Assembly (NCBI GenBank): GCA_000149265.1
Contig: CH003244.1
Location: forward strand, 678,432-742,431
DNA: 64,000 nucleotides
Reading direction: 5' to 3'
DNA from: Ciona savignyi
Taxonomy: Eukaryota > Chordata > Ascidiacea > Phlebobranchia > Cionidae
Both the position numbers and the translations under genes were made by a program. How positions within the stretch are numbered: the stretch's first letter is position 1; every line of letters begins with the position of its first letter. This document shows positions 39,001 to 50,979 of the stretch, one piece after another. The notes below the pieces were generated by a model. It did no database searches. It was not told the DNA's origin and saw only the letters and a program-made list of their open reading frames with translations.

Positions 39001-42000
39001 GTACCAACCATGTGTGCCGAAGTGTGTAAATGTATCTTTATTAATAAGGAGTGGTATAACAGAGCATGTACACAACTAAACTCACATGGCTATTCACGCC
39101 TAAAGAGGTTTAGACATTTACAAGATGTACTTGAAATGTGTAAAATATGTTGGTAATATCTATAAAGGTTAAACATTTTAAAAATTAAAAAACAATTTTA
39201 ATTTGTATGTCATTATATTGTATGAAATTATTATTGATCTTGATTTGTTGTTAATGATATACAGTTGATGATCATCATAATTTGAAAATTTTCTACAATA
39301 GCATTAGTGTTTTATTTCACTTGAATTTTAGTCAGTTGTTGTGGCCTTTGGAGTTGAACTGTTAAGGTGAGTTCAGAAACTTGAAATATTTTACTGATGT
39401 GAGAATGCATCTATTTTAGATAAACCATGAATGTCTGATTCGAATGTGTGGTTTAAATACAACTGTCACTGTTACAGCATGACTTGTATTAGTAAACCAC
39501 ACACAAATGTTCTTGCATAGTTTTTAACATAATAAAATTTGTTTACACTTGCTTTTAAGTAATATAATTAATTTTGTTTCAAGTTATATTGATATCTTTT
39601 AAACTCTTTTACATCTATTGACATATGGTAAAAAATGAAAATCACTTGGCGTTAGTACTGAGTATGTATTCATTACGACTGCCCCGTTGTGCCAATGAAA
39701 CTTAATCCATTTAACTGAACTTAATTAAATAAAATATAAAAGGAAGGTCATTAAATCGAATCAATAATGCTCCCTCATTCAAAAAGTAATCATTGATTAA
39801 ACTGTAAAATGTGAACTTCGATTTGGTTTTGATTATATTAACTGTTTATTTATGTTGGGTGAACTTTTAATTCTAGCATATTGGTGCATGGTTAACTTGT
39901 TAATTTTTTGTCAGTTTTGTGACTGAAACTGTTTAAACGGTTAACCGATTTGTGTGCATAGCAAACAAAGGTAATCGGTGACACTGAAAAGCTAATGCAG
40001 TCTCTGTATCTCAATTAATTATTTTCCTTTTCATGTCACTCTTGAATACAAAGCAATATATCCAAATGAAGAATTCATGATTTTTTTGAGGTTTTGGTAC
40101 ATCTTATTTTGAATTGACAGAAAAATTTGGGAAAACACTGTTTTTTATTTTTTATTAGTTTTTATCAAAAAGATAGTTATGTGCAGCTTTAGTAGTTTTT
40201 ACTAAAATGCACAACCCATGACAATACATTGATACAGTTACTTATGGTTACTGTAAGTTCCTCGTTAGTGTACAAACATACTTTTTCCAAGATGACATTT
40301 CTAATTCCCTCCTTCCCAGCCCGGGGACTGTCTCACGTTGCCGAAAACATTCTCACATATCTCGACGCGAAATCACTGGGTGCTGCCGAACTGGTGTGCA
40401 GGGAATGGTACCGAGTGGTGCAGGACGGACATCTGTGGAAGCGATTGATCGAACGCATGGTCAGCACCCACTCTATGTGGAAGGGACTCTCAGAGAGAAT
40501 GGGATGGTGAGTTACTTGCTCCCATTACTTGCACAAGGCAATATCTTATGACATTTCACAAAACAAACTCCATCAGTTGTTGGTTTATTCAAGTGGTATA
40601 TATTCGGTTATCGGTACGTGCTAAAATGTAAGCATTAATAAAATCATCGCACTATGTCAGAACCAACCTAGGTAGAGTTCTTGTTGATATATTGTTGTTT
40701 TGTTTTAACTTTAAAAAAATGTGATCTGTCCTTATTATCCTACCGACTGTCTACTGAGCTTTGATGGTTTTAAAGTAAACTTGTGGTATCTGACGATTTT
40801 GTGAAAAAAAAGTACACTGTTTAACATGAGTATCACTAAAATCTATCTTTACAATTATCTTTGCACCTTTTAAATCTACAAAACAGCTTTTCATTAAAAC
40901 ACATGCATCACATTATTGTATTTACTAATTTAAGAGGCAGTGTTAGTAAACGCTTTGTATGTAAGTCCATTAGCCAGTTGATAATGTTTCTTCTTGACAT
41001 TAATAAGAAGGCATTGCTGTTTTCAATAATCCCATTGTTATTACCAGGAGCGACCATTTATTTAAAGGCAAGCAAGAAGATCCTGTTCCCGACTCATTCT
41101 TCCGCAGTCTCTACCCTTCTATAATCGCTGATATTGAGGTATATTTTTAGTTTTAATCCAACAATGCATAGAATTGTGATGCTTATTAAGGTTTGGTGTT
41201 AAAATACACGTCATCAGCTAGGTACTATGCATTAAAATCATCATAAAAACAAATGTTCTAGCAACTTTTATTATATGTTTATCCTAGAATCTAATATACA
41301 ATTTTGCATAGTTAGTTAGATATTGCAATTCTCTATAAGATATTCTTAACAATTGTGTGACTTGTTTGCAAATGCAATGTTTAATCATAGCATTAAAGAT
41401 ATTTCTTTGTAAGATATTTTCAGATGTCTCTAAATTGACACTTACAGTGACTTAAAATTTATCTGACCTCCAGTTGACAGTTTTGAAAATCTCATTATGT
41501 GCGCTGTCCGTTAGCAATATTACAGCAGCATACATAACTAATGTGAAAATCTTATATATGTTTCAATCCAGCAGTCTAAGTCGTAATTTGATTTATTTCC
41601 TTTTCCTGCGTGTCATGTAGCAACTGTGACACACAGTTTTGAAGGAAATAGGAAATGCCTTTGAGCATGTCTGCACCTTGTCTTAGCTATTATAGTCTAT
41701 TTTGCCATTTCAATTTTTTTATATTTTATTTTCCGTCATTGCTAGAAAATTGAGTCAAATTGGCGATGCGGTCGTCATGATTTGAAGCGGATAATGTGTC
41801 GAAGTGACAACAGCAAGGGGGTCTACTGCCTTCAATACGACGATGATAAAATAGTCTCCGGTCTTCGCGACAATACTATCAAACTGTGGGACAGACGAAC
41901 CCTCGAAAATACAAAGGTAACGTCATTCTTACTTTTATTTGCATCACCCAGACAACCCAACAGTTGTAAAAGTAGATATGCAGCGATAAATTGAAAAAAT

Positions 42001-45000
42001 AAAATTTGCCAGCTCTCCTTTGCTCTTAAATAAAGCTGGGAGTGTTTGGTTTTATTAAATGTGTGGTGTATAACACTTGCTTTGTAAAGTTCAACTTTTT
42101 TAATTTTATGTACGTCTCATACCTACAAAGCTTGCAATCAATTAAAATTGAAAATTATTAATAAACGTTGACATGGTTTCCTTTGTGGCCTATTTTCCAC
42201 GATTTTCTCCATTTCTTCCCATCTCCAGCATTGATTTTTACTCGCAGTGTTTTTGTTCCAAACCAACCATGGTTTTATGAATTGGCGCGGTCTATTCATC
42301 AATTATTGATCATAGGCTTTACCTTTGCACAGATAATTTACCACGGTTTCAGGGGTTGACTGCGTCTGTTGTTGCACATGTGGTCTATATTTTAATTAAT
42401 AAACGTAATTAGATTGCCATAATGCTTAAAGAGACATATTGTGTTATATTTTAACACAACGTTATGGTTTATGGCTTTGCATGTAATAACCCTTGTAATA
42501 AAGTCTAAATATTATGGAAATATTTGTAAAATATATCAAAAAATTGTTATACTTGAAAAAAAAACACTTTAAATTGTACTATTTAAAAGGGTATTCTTGG
42601 TCAGTCTAAGAAAGAACTAAATGGCTTATTGTTGCCATAACATGTTAAAATACCTATGCCATAACATATTATTGATTTGTGCAGAACAGCATATTAATGA
42701 TTTGCCTTGAAAGCAAAGCTGGTTTTCTCGATTTAAAAATCAATAAATATTACGTGTTAACCAAAAATAGTTTTTCTTTGTAAATGGTATATGTTATTTT
42801 CTGTTTCTTCAATAATTTGGAGATATATAAATACAGTGCAGTAGAGTATATACGAATATGTAGTTAACAATTTATCAAAATATATTAAATCAAATCTAAA
42901 TATCACGGAATAATAAAATTATTCAATTCCAGGTGCTTACCGGCCACACGGGGTCAGTATTGTGCTTACAATATGACGACAAAGTTATTATAACTGGATC
43001 ATCAGATTCAACTGTAAGGTAGGATATTTCTATTGAGGTTTGTTTTGAAAAATCAAGTTTTCTTCTAAGCACCCATAGAAGGCAAATTCTAGTAAACTCG
43101 AATGCAAATTTTAATTATCTTATCTGTAGTAATTATACCAAAAGCTTGATGGAAAAATTCACGTTTTTAAACTCTATAAAAGAGACTGCACTTTTAGAAC
43201 TATTTTACAACTTCATACATTGTGCTTTGGAATACCATTGCACTTAGGTTTTTAATGGATTTTTTATTAATTGTCAAATCCCGAAACAATTTCATTAATC
43301 AATAATCAAGTCTAAAACATCTGTTTTTGATTTTCTGTTTGATTTTGCTACAAGTTAAATCATATTTAGTTTGTTGTGGTATTATTATGTGCAAGAAATA
43401 CTGAATAACAACACAGCAATTACAATTATTTGTGTTTTTGAATGTTAGTTTGGTTAAAAGTTATAATTACAATTAAAGCATAATGCATTAGATTTTAATA
43501 ATTGGAGTCAACTGAGTTTGTATGTAATGCTTGTAAGAAACTATAAACCGGTACGCTGAGAAAGCTGTATGTGTGTTTATGTTTGTGTAATGCACTTTTT
43601 GTTGTGAGATGCTAAGCTTGCCAGCAGTGTACAAAGTTGTGCACATTATTATACTGACTTGATTCGAACCAGGCTAATGGATCCACACGATTCCATGATA
43701 TTCTTCACTTCCATTGCTCTGTTAAGTGTCGCCAGATTCAATGTTAAATGTGTGCCGAACTTTTCGGTTACTATATTTAGTATTTACAATAACTGTTGTT
43801 TTTGATGGCAGATCCTTTAATACACAGATGGGGCTTTTAATCTTACTCTAATTAAAAAACAAGAAATGTTTATTTATTTATTTCTTGAACTGTTTTTTTT
43901 TTCTGCAATATTTTCGAAAAAAAAGTATGAATTATAGTCATGATAACGTTGATTTTCATGTATGACCCCTTAATATGAAGTGTTTTAGTCTTCATGCTAT
44001 TTTCTACGACTATGATAACATTCTGTACTCAGTAATGCGTTGCAACCTGCATGCTAAATTTTTGTGGTACTAGGACTATTTACTTAGTGTGGCACAGTTG
44101 TTGAATAATGCTTTTTTCAAAAGCAATGGGGAACGCTTGGTCTTGATCATTATTTTATGTTTTTGCCAGTTCAATTAATTGTATTTGAATGACAACACAC
44201 CGGATCATACAAATAAAAAATTAGCGACCATAACAAAAGAATTATTCCAATAATTCTGTTTAATATCACATTTAAAAGACTAAATACTTTTACATTTACA
44301 CATGTGTATTACATATTTAGAATGTATATGTAGTTTACCCAGCACTGGAAAATGCAAAACTTATGCCACATGCACTCTATCAATCTGTGTAATATAAAGT
44401 CCCCAATGCTTTTCGCTGCATAATTTCCCACCACAAGCGCTCATACATTATTCACACTGTGATCTCCATGCCAGGGTGTGGGATGTCAATACGGGGGACC
44501 TTGTCAACACTCTTGTACACCATTGTGAAGCAGTGTTGCACCTTCGATTCGATAACGGTCTCATGGTCACTTGCTCCAAGGTAATGCATGTTGGAATGTC
44601 TGAATCAGCTGGCCTACGATCAATAACTATATATTTAGAATTTGAACAAGTATGAATTTGGGTAAAAGTAGGTTTAAATTATTTTTCAAGCTTATTTAAT
44701 ATAAAATAAATAGAATTCTATGTATGTTTGACAAAATAGTTGTCATTTTTAATAAAAATAATTTTTACCGTTAACTGAAAAGTTATTTTTTTAAATTCAA
44801 AATTCTAAAAATAAAACTTATTTTGTTCTACTATAAACCATTAATTTCGAACTGCTAAAATTAAAACATTATTCTAAGTCCTATTCGATTTAAATCTTGA
44901 TTCTGAAATGAAATTCCATAGACTTATGCCAATTGTTTGAACTGAGTGCAATATTTTGTTATAATTTTATTTAAAAGTATGTACCGATAAAATTTGTTTT

Positions 45001-48000
45001 ATCATTTTCTCCACTAAGAATTGGTGTGTTCTAAATAAAAAAAAAAATTTTTAAGCAGATTTCCAGATGTTTAGAATATCCATAAAATGCTCGATAACCT
45101 TTTCTTCAATAAAAAGGCAAATGCCAAGAGCAGAGATACAGGCGTTTAATTAATAGGAGTTCGTCTCTGTGCCAAACATGGCTTGGATTTACGTAACACG
45201 TCCAACCACAGGATCGCTCTATTGCTGTTTGGGACATGGTGTCTGCGAAGGAAATCAACATGAGACGGGTCTTGGTGGGCCACAGGGCGGCCGTCAATGT
45301 GGTGGATTTCGATGACAAATACATTGTGTGTGCATCGGGCGACAGAACTATTAAGGTGAGATGGGAGTAGGTTAAAAGAACCACATTTTTTTGAATTCTA
45401 ATAGCCTGGTATGTTATATGTTTGTATTGTGCTGTGAAGGCTAAACACTGCGATTATCACAGACATATTCCTTTGATCGTTATTCGACTAATATTTCTTG
45501 CGGTTGTGTCCCTTGGCAGCCATTAAACGAATGTTGCGTCGGTAACACAGTGAATCAAAATCAAATCATCCAATGTTAAAGTAATATTAAATAATGTATA
45601 TAACATATGCAGCGCTCCTGCAACAAAACTGAGTATTGAAACATATACCAGTGACCAAGTAATGACAAATAATCGATTATCCTATTTTCCTGACAATTAG
45701 TTTAAATATAAAATTAAATACTAGTTCTAAATATAAAATTTGCCACCAAATATTCTAATGCATATATATATATATATAAAAGGCTAAGACTTAAAATAAA
45801 AAACTTGGATAATGTATGTTTCGTTCTAAAACTGATTTTTGAATGTTCGCCGAAGTAATGTTTGGCTTCTTTCAACAAAAGTCACTTTTCACCGATCTAA
45901 TCCCACATAAGCTTCAATACGAGTCACATGACTATTCACACTACTCTAACCCATATTTAATCTTAAGCAAATGGAGCTCACAATGACTTAACAAGCACTT
46001 CAAACCTCCACAGGTGTGGAACACTTTGACCTGCGAGTTTGTGCGCACGTTGAACGGCCACAAGAGAGGCATTGCCTGCCTGCAGTATCGCGACCGTTTG
46101 GTCGTCAGTGGCTCCTCAGACAACACAATACGGTAACTTGAATTTTAAATTCCTTAATACTCGCCAACCCCGCTATTAAAGTAATTAGTGCAATGTCAGA
46201 TGCATTAATGAAGTTGTTGTTTTAAATTACGCAACTGCTATGCAGCTGTTCCTTTAAATTATTCATTAATCTAAATATTTTTAATTGTTTACACCAGTAC
46301 CAATCAAATAGCCAGAACACAAACAGCAGCTGTTCGTTTTATTTGCGGGTATAATAGAAATTGTGATATGTCCCTATATTAAAATAGCCAGGAAGGGACA
46401 TGTTTAATTCAAATCCTTGCAATTTTCATTTTATTGCTATCTTTCTTCTTAATGAATGATATTTATGAGATGGTACCACACATAAAGACAAAACTTTCAA
46501 AACTTTGCTTATTTTTTAACTAACAAGATTTCATGACATATTTTAACATCTTGGAAACCCCTTGATTTCTAGCTTACACAAGTTTATATCTTTGCATCCC
46601 ACACAAACCAAAGTTGAAAATTCTTCTCACACTGAGCATTTACACCAGGTTGTGGGACATTGAGTTTGGTGCGTGCCTTCGTATCTTGGAAGGCCACGAG
46701 GAGTTGGTGAGATGCATTCGATTCGATAACAAGCGAATTGTCAGTGGTGCCTATGATGGGTGAGTTATAAACTGGAAATTTTGTTTCCTGATTCACCTGT
46801 GAACACTGTATCAGTATTTACATGGAAACACTGTATCAGTATTTAGCTGGAAACACTGTATCAGTATTTATCTGTGAACACTGTATCAGTATTTATCTGT
46901 GAACACTGTGTCAGTATTTGTCTGTGAACACTGTGTCAGTATTTGTCTGTGATCACTGTATCAGTATTTATCTGTGAACACTGTGTCAGTATTTGTCTGT
47001 GAACACTGTATCAGTATTTATCTGTGAACACTGTGTCAGTATTTGTCTGTGAACACTGTATCAGTATTTATCTGTGAACACTGTATCAGTATTTATCTGT
47101 GAACACTGTGTCAGTATTTGTCTGTGAAAACTGTATCAGTATTTATCTGTGAACACTGTATCAGTATTTATCTGTGAACACTGTGTCAGTATTTGTCTGT
47201 GAACACTGTATCAGTATTTATCTGTGAACACTGTGTCAGTATTTGTCTGTGAACACTGTATCAGTATTTATCTGTGAACACTTCATCAGTATTTTCCTGT
47301 AAGCACTGTATTATTATTTACCTGGAAACACTGTATTAGTATTTACCTGGAAAAACTGTATTAGTATTTACCTGGAAACACTTTATTGGTATTTACCTGG
47401 AAACACTGTCTTAGTATTTACCTGGAAACACTTCATTAGTGTTTACCTATAATATAAACACAGTATTAGTATTTAGCTGTGAACACTGTATCAGTAGTTA
47501 CTAAAAACACTGTTTTTTGTATAATTTACACGTTAACACTATTAATATTTACCTATGATTTAGGTGTATTTTACTCTGTACCAGTGTTTACTTTCCTGGA
47601 AACGTTATCAGTATTTACCGTAAAACACTAGTATTATTTTTCTGTCAACATTGATTGGAGAAAATTTGTCAAATGTTTCTGCTTTTTAAGGAGTAACATA
47701 ATATAAAGTTGTTAATTTTATTAATATGGTTTAAATTTTTTGCAGCTTGCAATAAAAGTTGATTTTTTAACTTAAATCAATATTTTTCTCACAGTAAAAT
47801 TAAAGTTTGGGATTTACAAGCTGCACTAGACCCAAGGTCACTATCTAGTACATTGTGTTTAAGAACATTAGTGGTGAGTATTGTTTACCTAATTTATACC
47901 TATTAATATGTCAGTTTTAAATAACGAAATATGGTCAAACTATGTTCCAAAGGGTCTACACTTATACCAGACAAGTTTAAACACCTTGATATAGTAGCTT

Positions 48001-49347
48001 GACTTGATTCAATGGTATTGAAACAGTTGCTTGCTTTGAGTGGTATTAAATTAACACAATGTTATAACTCCCAACTTGGCGTGCAGGTATTTTAATCATT
48101 TTTCAACCTTCAGTACTGGGTTAGTTTTTGCTTCTTCCCTACATTAAAGAAGAATAGCACAGTTATTAAAAAAGAAGGCAGGATGAAACAGAAAAACTAC
48201 AGTAGTTTAAACATGTTAGTAAATAAACATGGTATAAACAAAAAAGTGTTGTGTCCGTTAAAAAATATATATATATATATATATATAGGTTATCCATCGT
48301 GAATGGGAAAACAAGGGGATTAAGTTACACATAGGCAATCATCAGATCACCTCGCGCCCACCGTCGGATTACTGGAGCTATTGCAGTGTATTGTGTATGA
48401 TCGAAACTATTCTATATTTTAATAGAACTCAATAATCTACTGGGTACCGACAATGTATGTTAAGTGCCTTAACCAAGGAAACAACCGACTAGCCAGCAAC
48501 CCCGTAAACCCTTTCATTCAAAGGCAACACACCAATCCACCAGACTAATTAGTAAGATCATGAAAATTCCATTACCTGATTTGAACCCCTCCCCACAGGA
48601 GCACACTGGAAGAGTGTTCCGACTTCAATTCGATGAGTTCCAGATCGTGAGCAGCTCGCATGACGACTCAATACTGATCTGGGATTTCTTAGACGTCCCG
48701 CAACCTGAGACCAAGTAGGAGATGGCGATTTTCTTTTCTGAAATGTGTGATTATTTTTCATTTCTATTGTGATTATTTAAGATTATCGGGATTAAAGAAA
48801 GTTTTTTATTGGACCGGAGATGTTTTAACTTTAGAAGAGTTTTTTGTACGTTTTTTTAGCATTAGAGCTTTATTTTAGTTGATAGAATATCACCTTGCTG
48901 CAGTTGATTTATCACAGCAGTTGCAGTGTTTGTTCCATATAAAGCTTTGCTGTGTTTGCAACCCAGTAAATCTTTGACCTTAAGCAAACAAATGGGTACA
49001 TTTTAAGCGTCTAGCTATATCAACGGGCAAGTGGTAACTGGCGGTTAACACATTTGTGGAAGTATATGCATAAGGAGGTCACTGTTTAGTGATAAACTGA
49101 GTTACAAATAATCACCTCAAAGCTTTGTACGTAAAGTGGGCAATCAATATAGTATAAAAATATAAAATAATAGTACATAGTAAACAATGTTTACCCAAAA
49201 AGTGTATGCACTTATTATGCAGCATTTCGCAATTTTTATTGCACTCAAGTTTTAAAAATCTCTGCCCAGTAGCTTGTTTTCATCAGAACTGACATCCTTG
49301 CTATCCCCAGGTCACCCATCCGAACCTACACCTACGTGCAGCGGTGA
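36037..49347 (+). CDS. BTRC: Beta-TrCP F-box/WD40 substrate receptor, one exon in a gap
   Basis: Substrate receptor of the SCF E3 ubiquitin ligase that recognises doubly phosphorylated DSGxxS degrons (beta-catenin, IkappaB). Exons: 36037-36102, 36439-36531, 37211-37528, [missing], 40320-40506, 41048-41138, 41746-41916, 42933-43018, 44475-44580, 45212-45355, 46014-46132, 46649-46759, 47795-47873, 48599-48714, 49311-49347. The visible coding sequence is 1724 bases. The exon at 40320 holds the F-box ([30 protein letters not shown]). Seven WD repeats follow, with conserved phosphodegron-pocket surroundings ([45 protein letters not shown]). The last exon ends RTYTYVQR, like the vertebrate RTYTYISR. 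Exon 3 carries the conserved segment ahead of the dimerisation domain ([17 protein letters not shown]). The dimerisation segment itself (about 36 residues; exon length 3n+1) is absent and should lie in the N gap at 38051-38880. The N-terminus is acidic and not conserved; ATG 36037 has an upstream in-frame stop. It probably corresponds to both vertebrate BTRC and FBXW11. Confidence 0.93.
36149..36205 (+). repeat. Dispersed repeat, copy 2
   Basis: Second copy of the approximately 55-base sequence at 34064-34120 (aggtaacgtgtaaggctgtaggataaaatataaggtt), here in the first beta-TrCP intron. The two copies are about 2.1 kb apart in the same orientation. Confidence 0.6.
38051..38880. other. Assembly gap, 830 N
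   Basis: A sized gap inside the beta-TrCP gene between exon 3 (ends 37528, phase 0) and the F-box exon (starts 40320, needing one preceding base). The two long open frames crossing it are artefacts of the N run. The conserved exon for the dimerisation domain cannot be found in the flanking readable sequence and most likely falls here. Confidence 0.95.
46790..47480 (+). repeat. 25-base minisatellite in a beta-TrCP intron
   Basis: Roughly 28 tandem copies of a 25-base unit, gaacactgtatcagtatttatctgt. Two main variants differ at linked positions (tgtatcagtattta and tgtgtcagtatttg) and often alternate, giving a partial 50-base higher-order period. The right third is more diverged (acctggaaacactg, ttagtattt). 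The array begins about 30 bases after the donor at 46759. Confidence 0.95.
48264..48288. repeat. AT dinucleotide microsatellite beside a SINE tail
   Basis: An uninterrupted run of about eleven at units directly abuts the 3' tail end of the reverse-strand SINE at 48291-48552. Simple repeats commonly grow from, or border, retroposon tails. Confidence 0.8.
48291..48552 (-). repeat. Near full-length reverse SINE before the last beta-TrCP WD exon
   Basis: The reverse complement carries all SINE landmarks from tail (tatccatcgtgaatgggaaaac), through gcaatcatcagatcacctcgcgcccaccg and ggagctattgcagtgt, to the tRNA-like head (caaaggcaacacaccaatccaccagact). It ends only about 45 bases upstream of the acceptor at 48598, so its head lies in the branch-point region. 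Confidence 0.85.
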
Positions 49348-50979
49348 CACCCCACAATCCACCTGTAACCACCTCACATTTGAAGCTTATCATCACCCGA
49401 GCCTAGCTCAACATTAATGAAATACGCGCTCGAAAAAATAGAATTTCACGCTCGCAAAGTATCAGTTGCTTGTTACCACATGTATTTGGACATGACAAAT
49501 CCAACCCAATTTCCATCAAACACCTGAAATCTTATAAATCTGTCCTATTCTTTTACGGCATCCTTTTTCTCCTTATTTCTGTTGCGAATCTTATATAGTT
49601 ATACCTAATATAATTTTCCTGAAGTACAAAGTGAATATTGTTGGGTGCCATGATGCCCCGTTTGTAGCACCCGAGTGAGGATAGACCCATCTACCCTCCA
49701 ATCAGCGTATTGTTTGTTCCCATGTTGTTTTTAGATCGCCCCCGTTTTTGCCCCAAGTACTGTACAACGTTAATAAATTTGACCGGCTCTGCCTAAATTT
49801 CTGTGATTTTCTCAGCTACATTGCAAGATTTGCAAGTTCTCTGTTATTACCACTATAAGTCAGCCAATTTAAATAAATAAATCTAGATTTCTTTTTGAAG
49901 CTTATACATAGTACAAAAAAAATTTGTTGGTACGAGGCATTGATTGTAAAAGTGTGGTTGGTGAGTTATAGTCACTAGGAGTTAACTTGTTAGTCAAACA
50001 TGGACTATGCCCCACAAAATATTGGTTTTGTAATAAAAACGGTATTACACATGAATGAAATTAAGAGTGCTTCGAGCCGACTTCACCACTATATCCCGGA
50101 TCCATGATAGCTCAGGGTGCTGAAGTAATCGTTCTTCTATGGCCTAAACTCCTGGTCCTGGGGCTACCGTGGACCCGTCCATACTAATGTAATTATAGCG
50201 CTTGCCATGTTATCTAAATTTGTTTGGTGCAAAGACTATAATACACTTTCTCACATAACAACTGTTTAGTTGAATCTTCAAGTCTCCGAGTATCAAATCA
50301 CAACAAACTACCAATCTTAAAATGTATTGCTAAAACGGAACAAAAGTTTAGAAAGAATTTGTTACATAAGATAATTTATATGAAAGAAGTTTGCAAGCAA
50401 GGCCTTTTGCTGCTTGGCTCCACATTTTCATTATTTTCAAGCTCCTTGTTCTGCAAAATATCAGTTGATTATGAGGTATATGCAATGTAACCGCTTGTTT
50501 GGCTGCATGGTGCAGGGTTTAAGATGACCAGGAAAGTTCTTGGATATTTTGTTTTCCTGACCAGTCCCTCCGTAGTCATCTTTGAACAAGGCACTTAGTA
50601 GATATTTTTGTTCAGTGGATTTAAATTGATTAATCAAAAACACTGTAATAACTTTGACAATTCAACTTGAACTAGAGTAATTTTATGATGGTCAGTGTTA
50701 TAAATCAGAAATCTTATAACGCCCCTGTGTTTACCTATCCCCAGATAGAAACGACGAGTAATCAAATCCAACTGACTTAACAAGTATAAATAATAATAAA
50801 TTAAATTTGGCGAAAGAAAAAATGTTTCAGGACCAGTATAGGTGGAAACTTAATAGATGATAATATTTATGAACTAAACACAGCAAAGTATGAAACAAAT
50901 TCAATCATCCATTATTTTGTTCATTATTAATGGGGTCAAGAGATTGTCTACTTTAGAGAACAATAAACATGGCTTTGAT
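49348..50979. other. Tail-to-tail spacer between beta-TrCP and FANCI
   Basis: About 1.6 kb between two convergent genes, holding both 3' UTRs. Plus-strand AATAAA signals suited to beta-TrCP occur at 49772 and 49872. No clear AATAAA on the minus strand was seen just beyond the FANCI stop. No further gene is recognisable. Confidence 0.5.
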
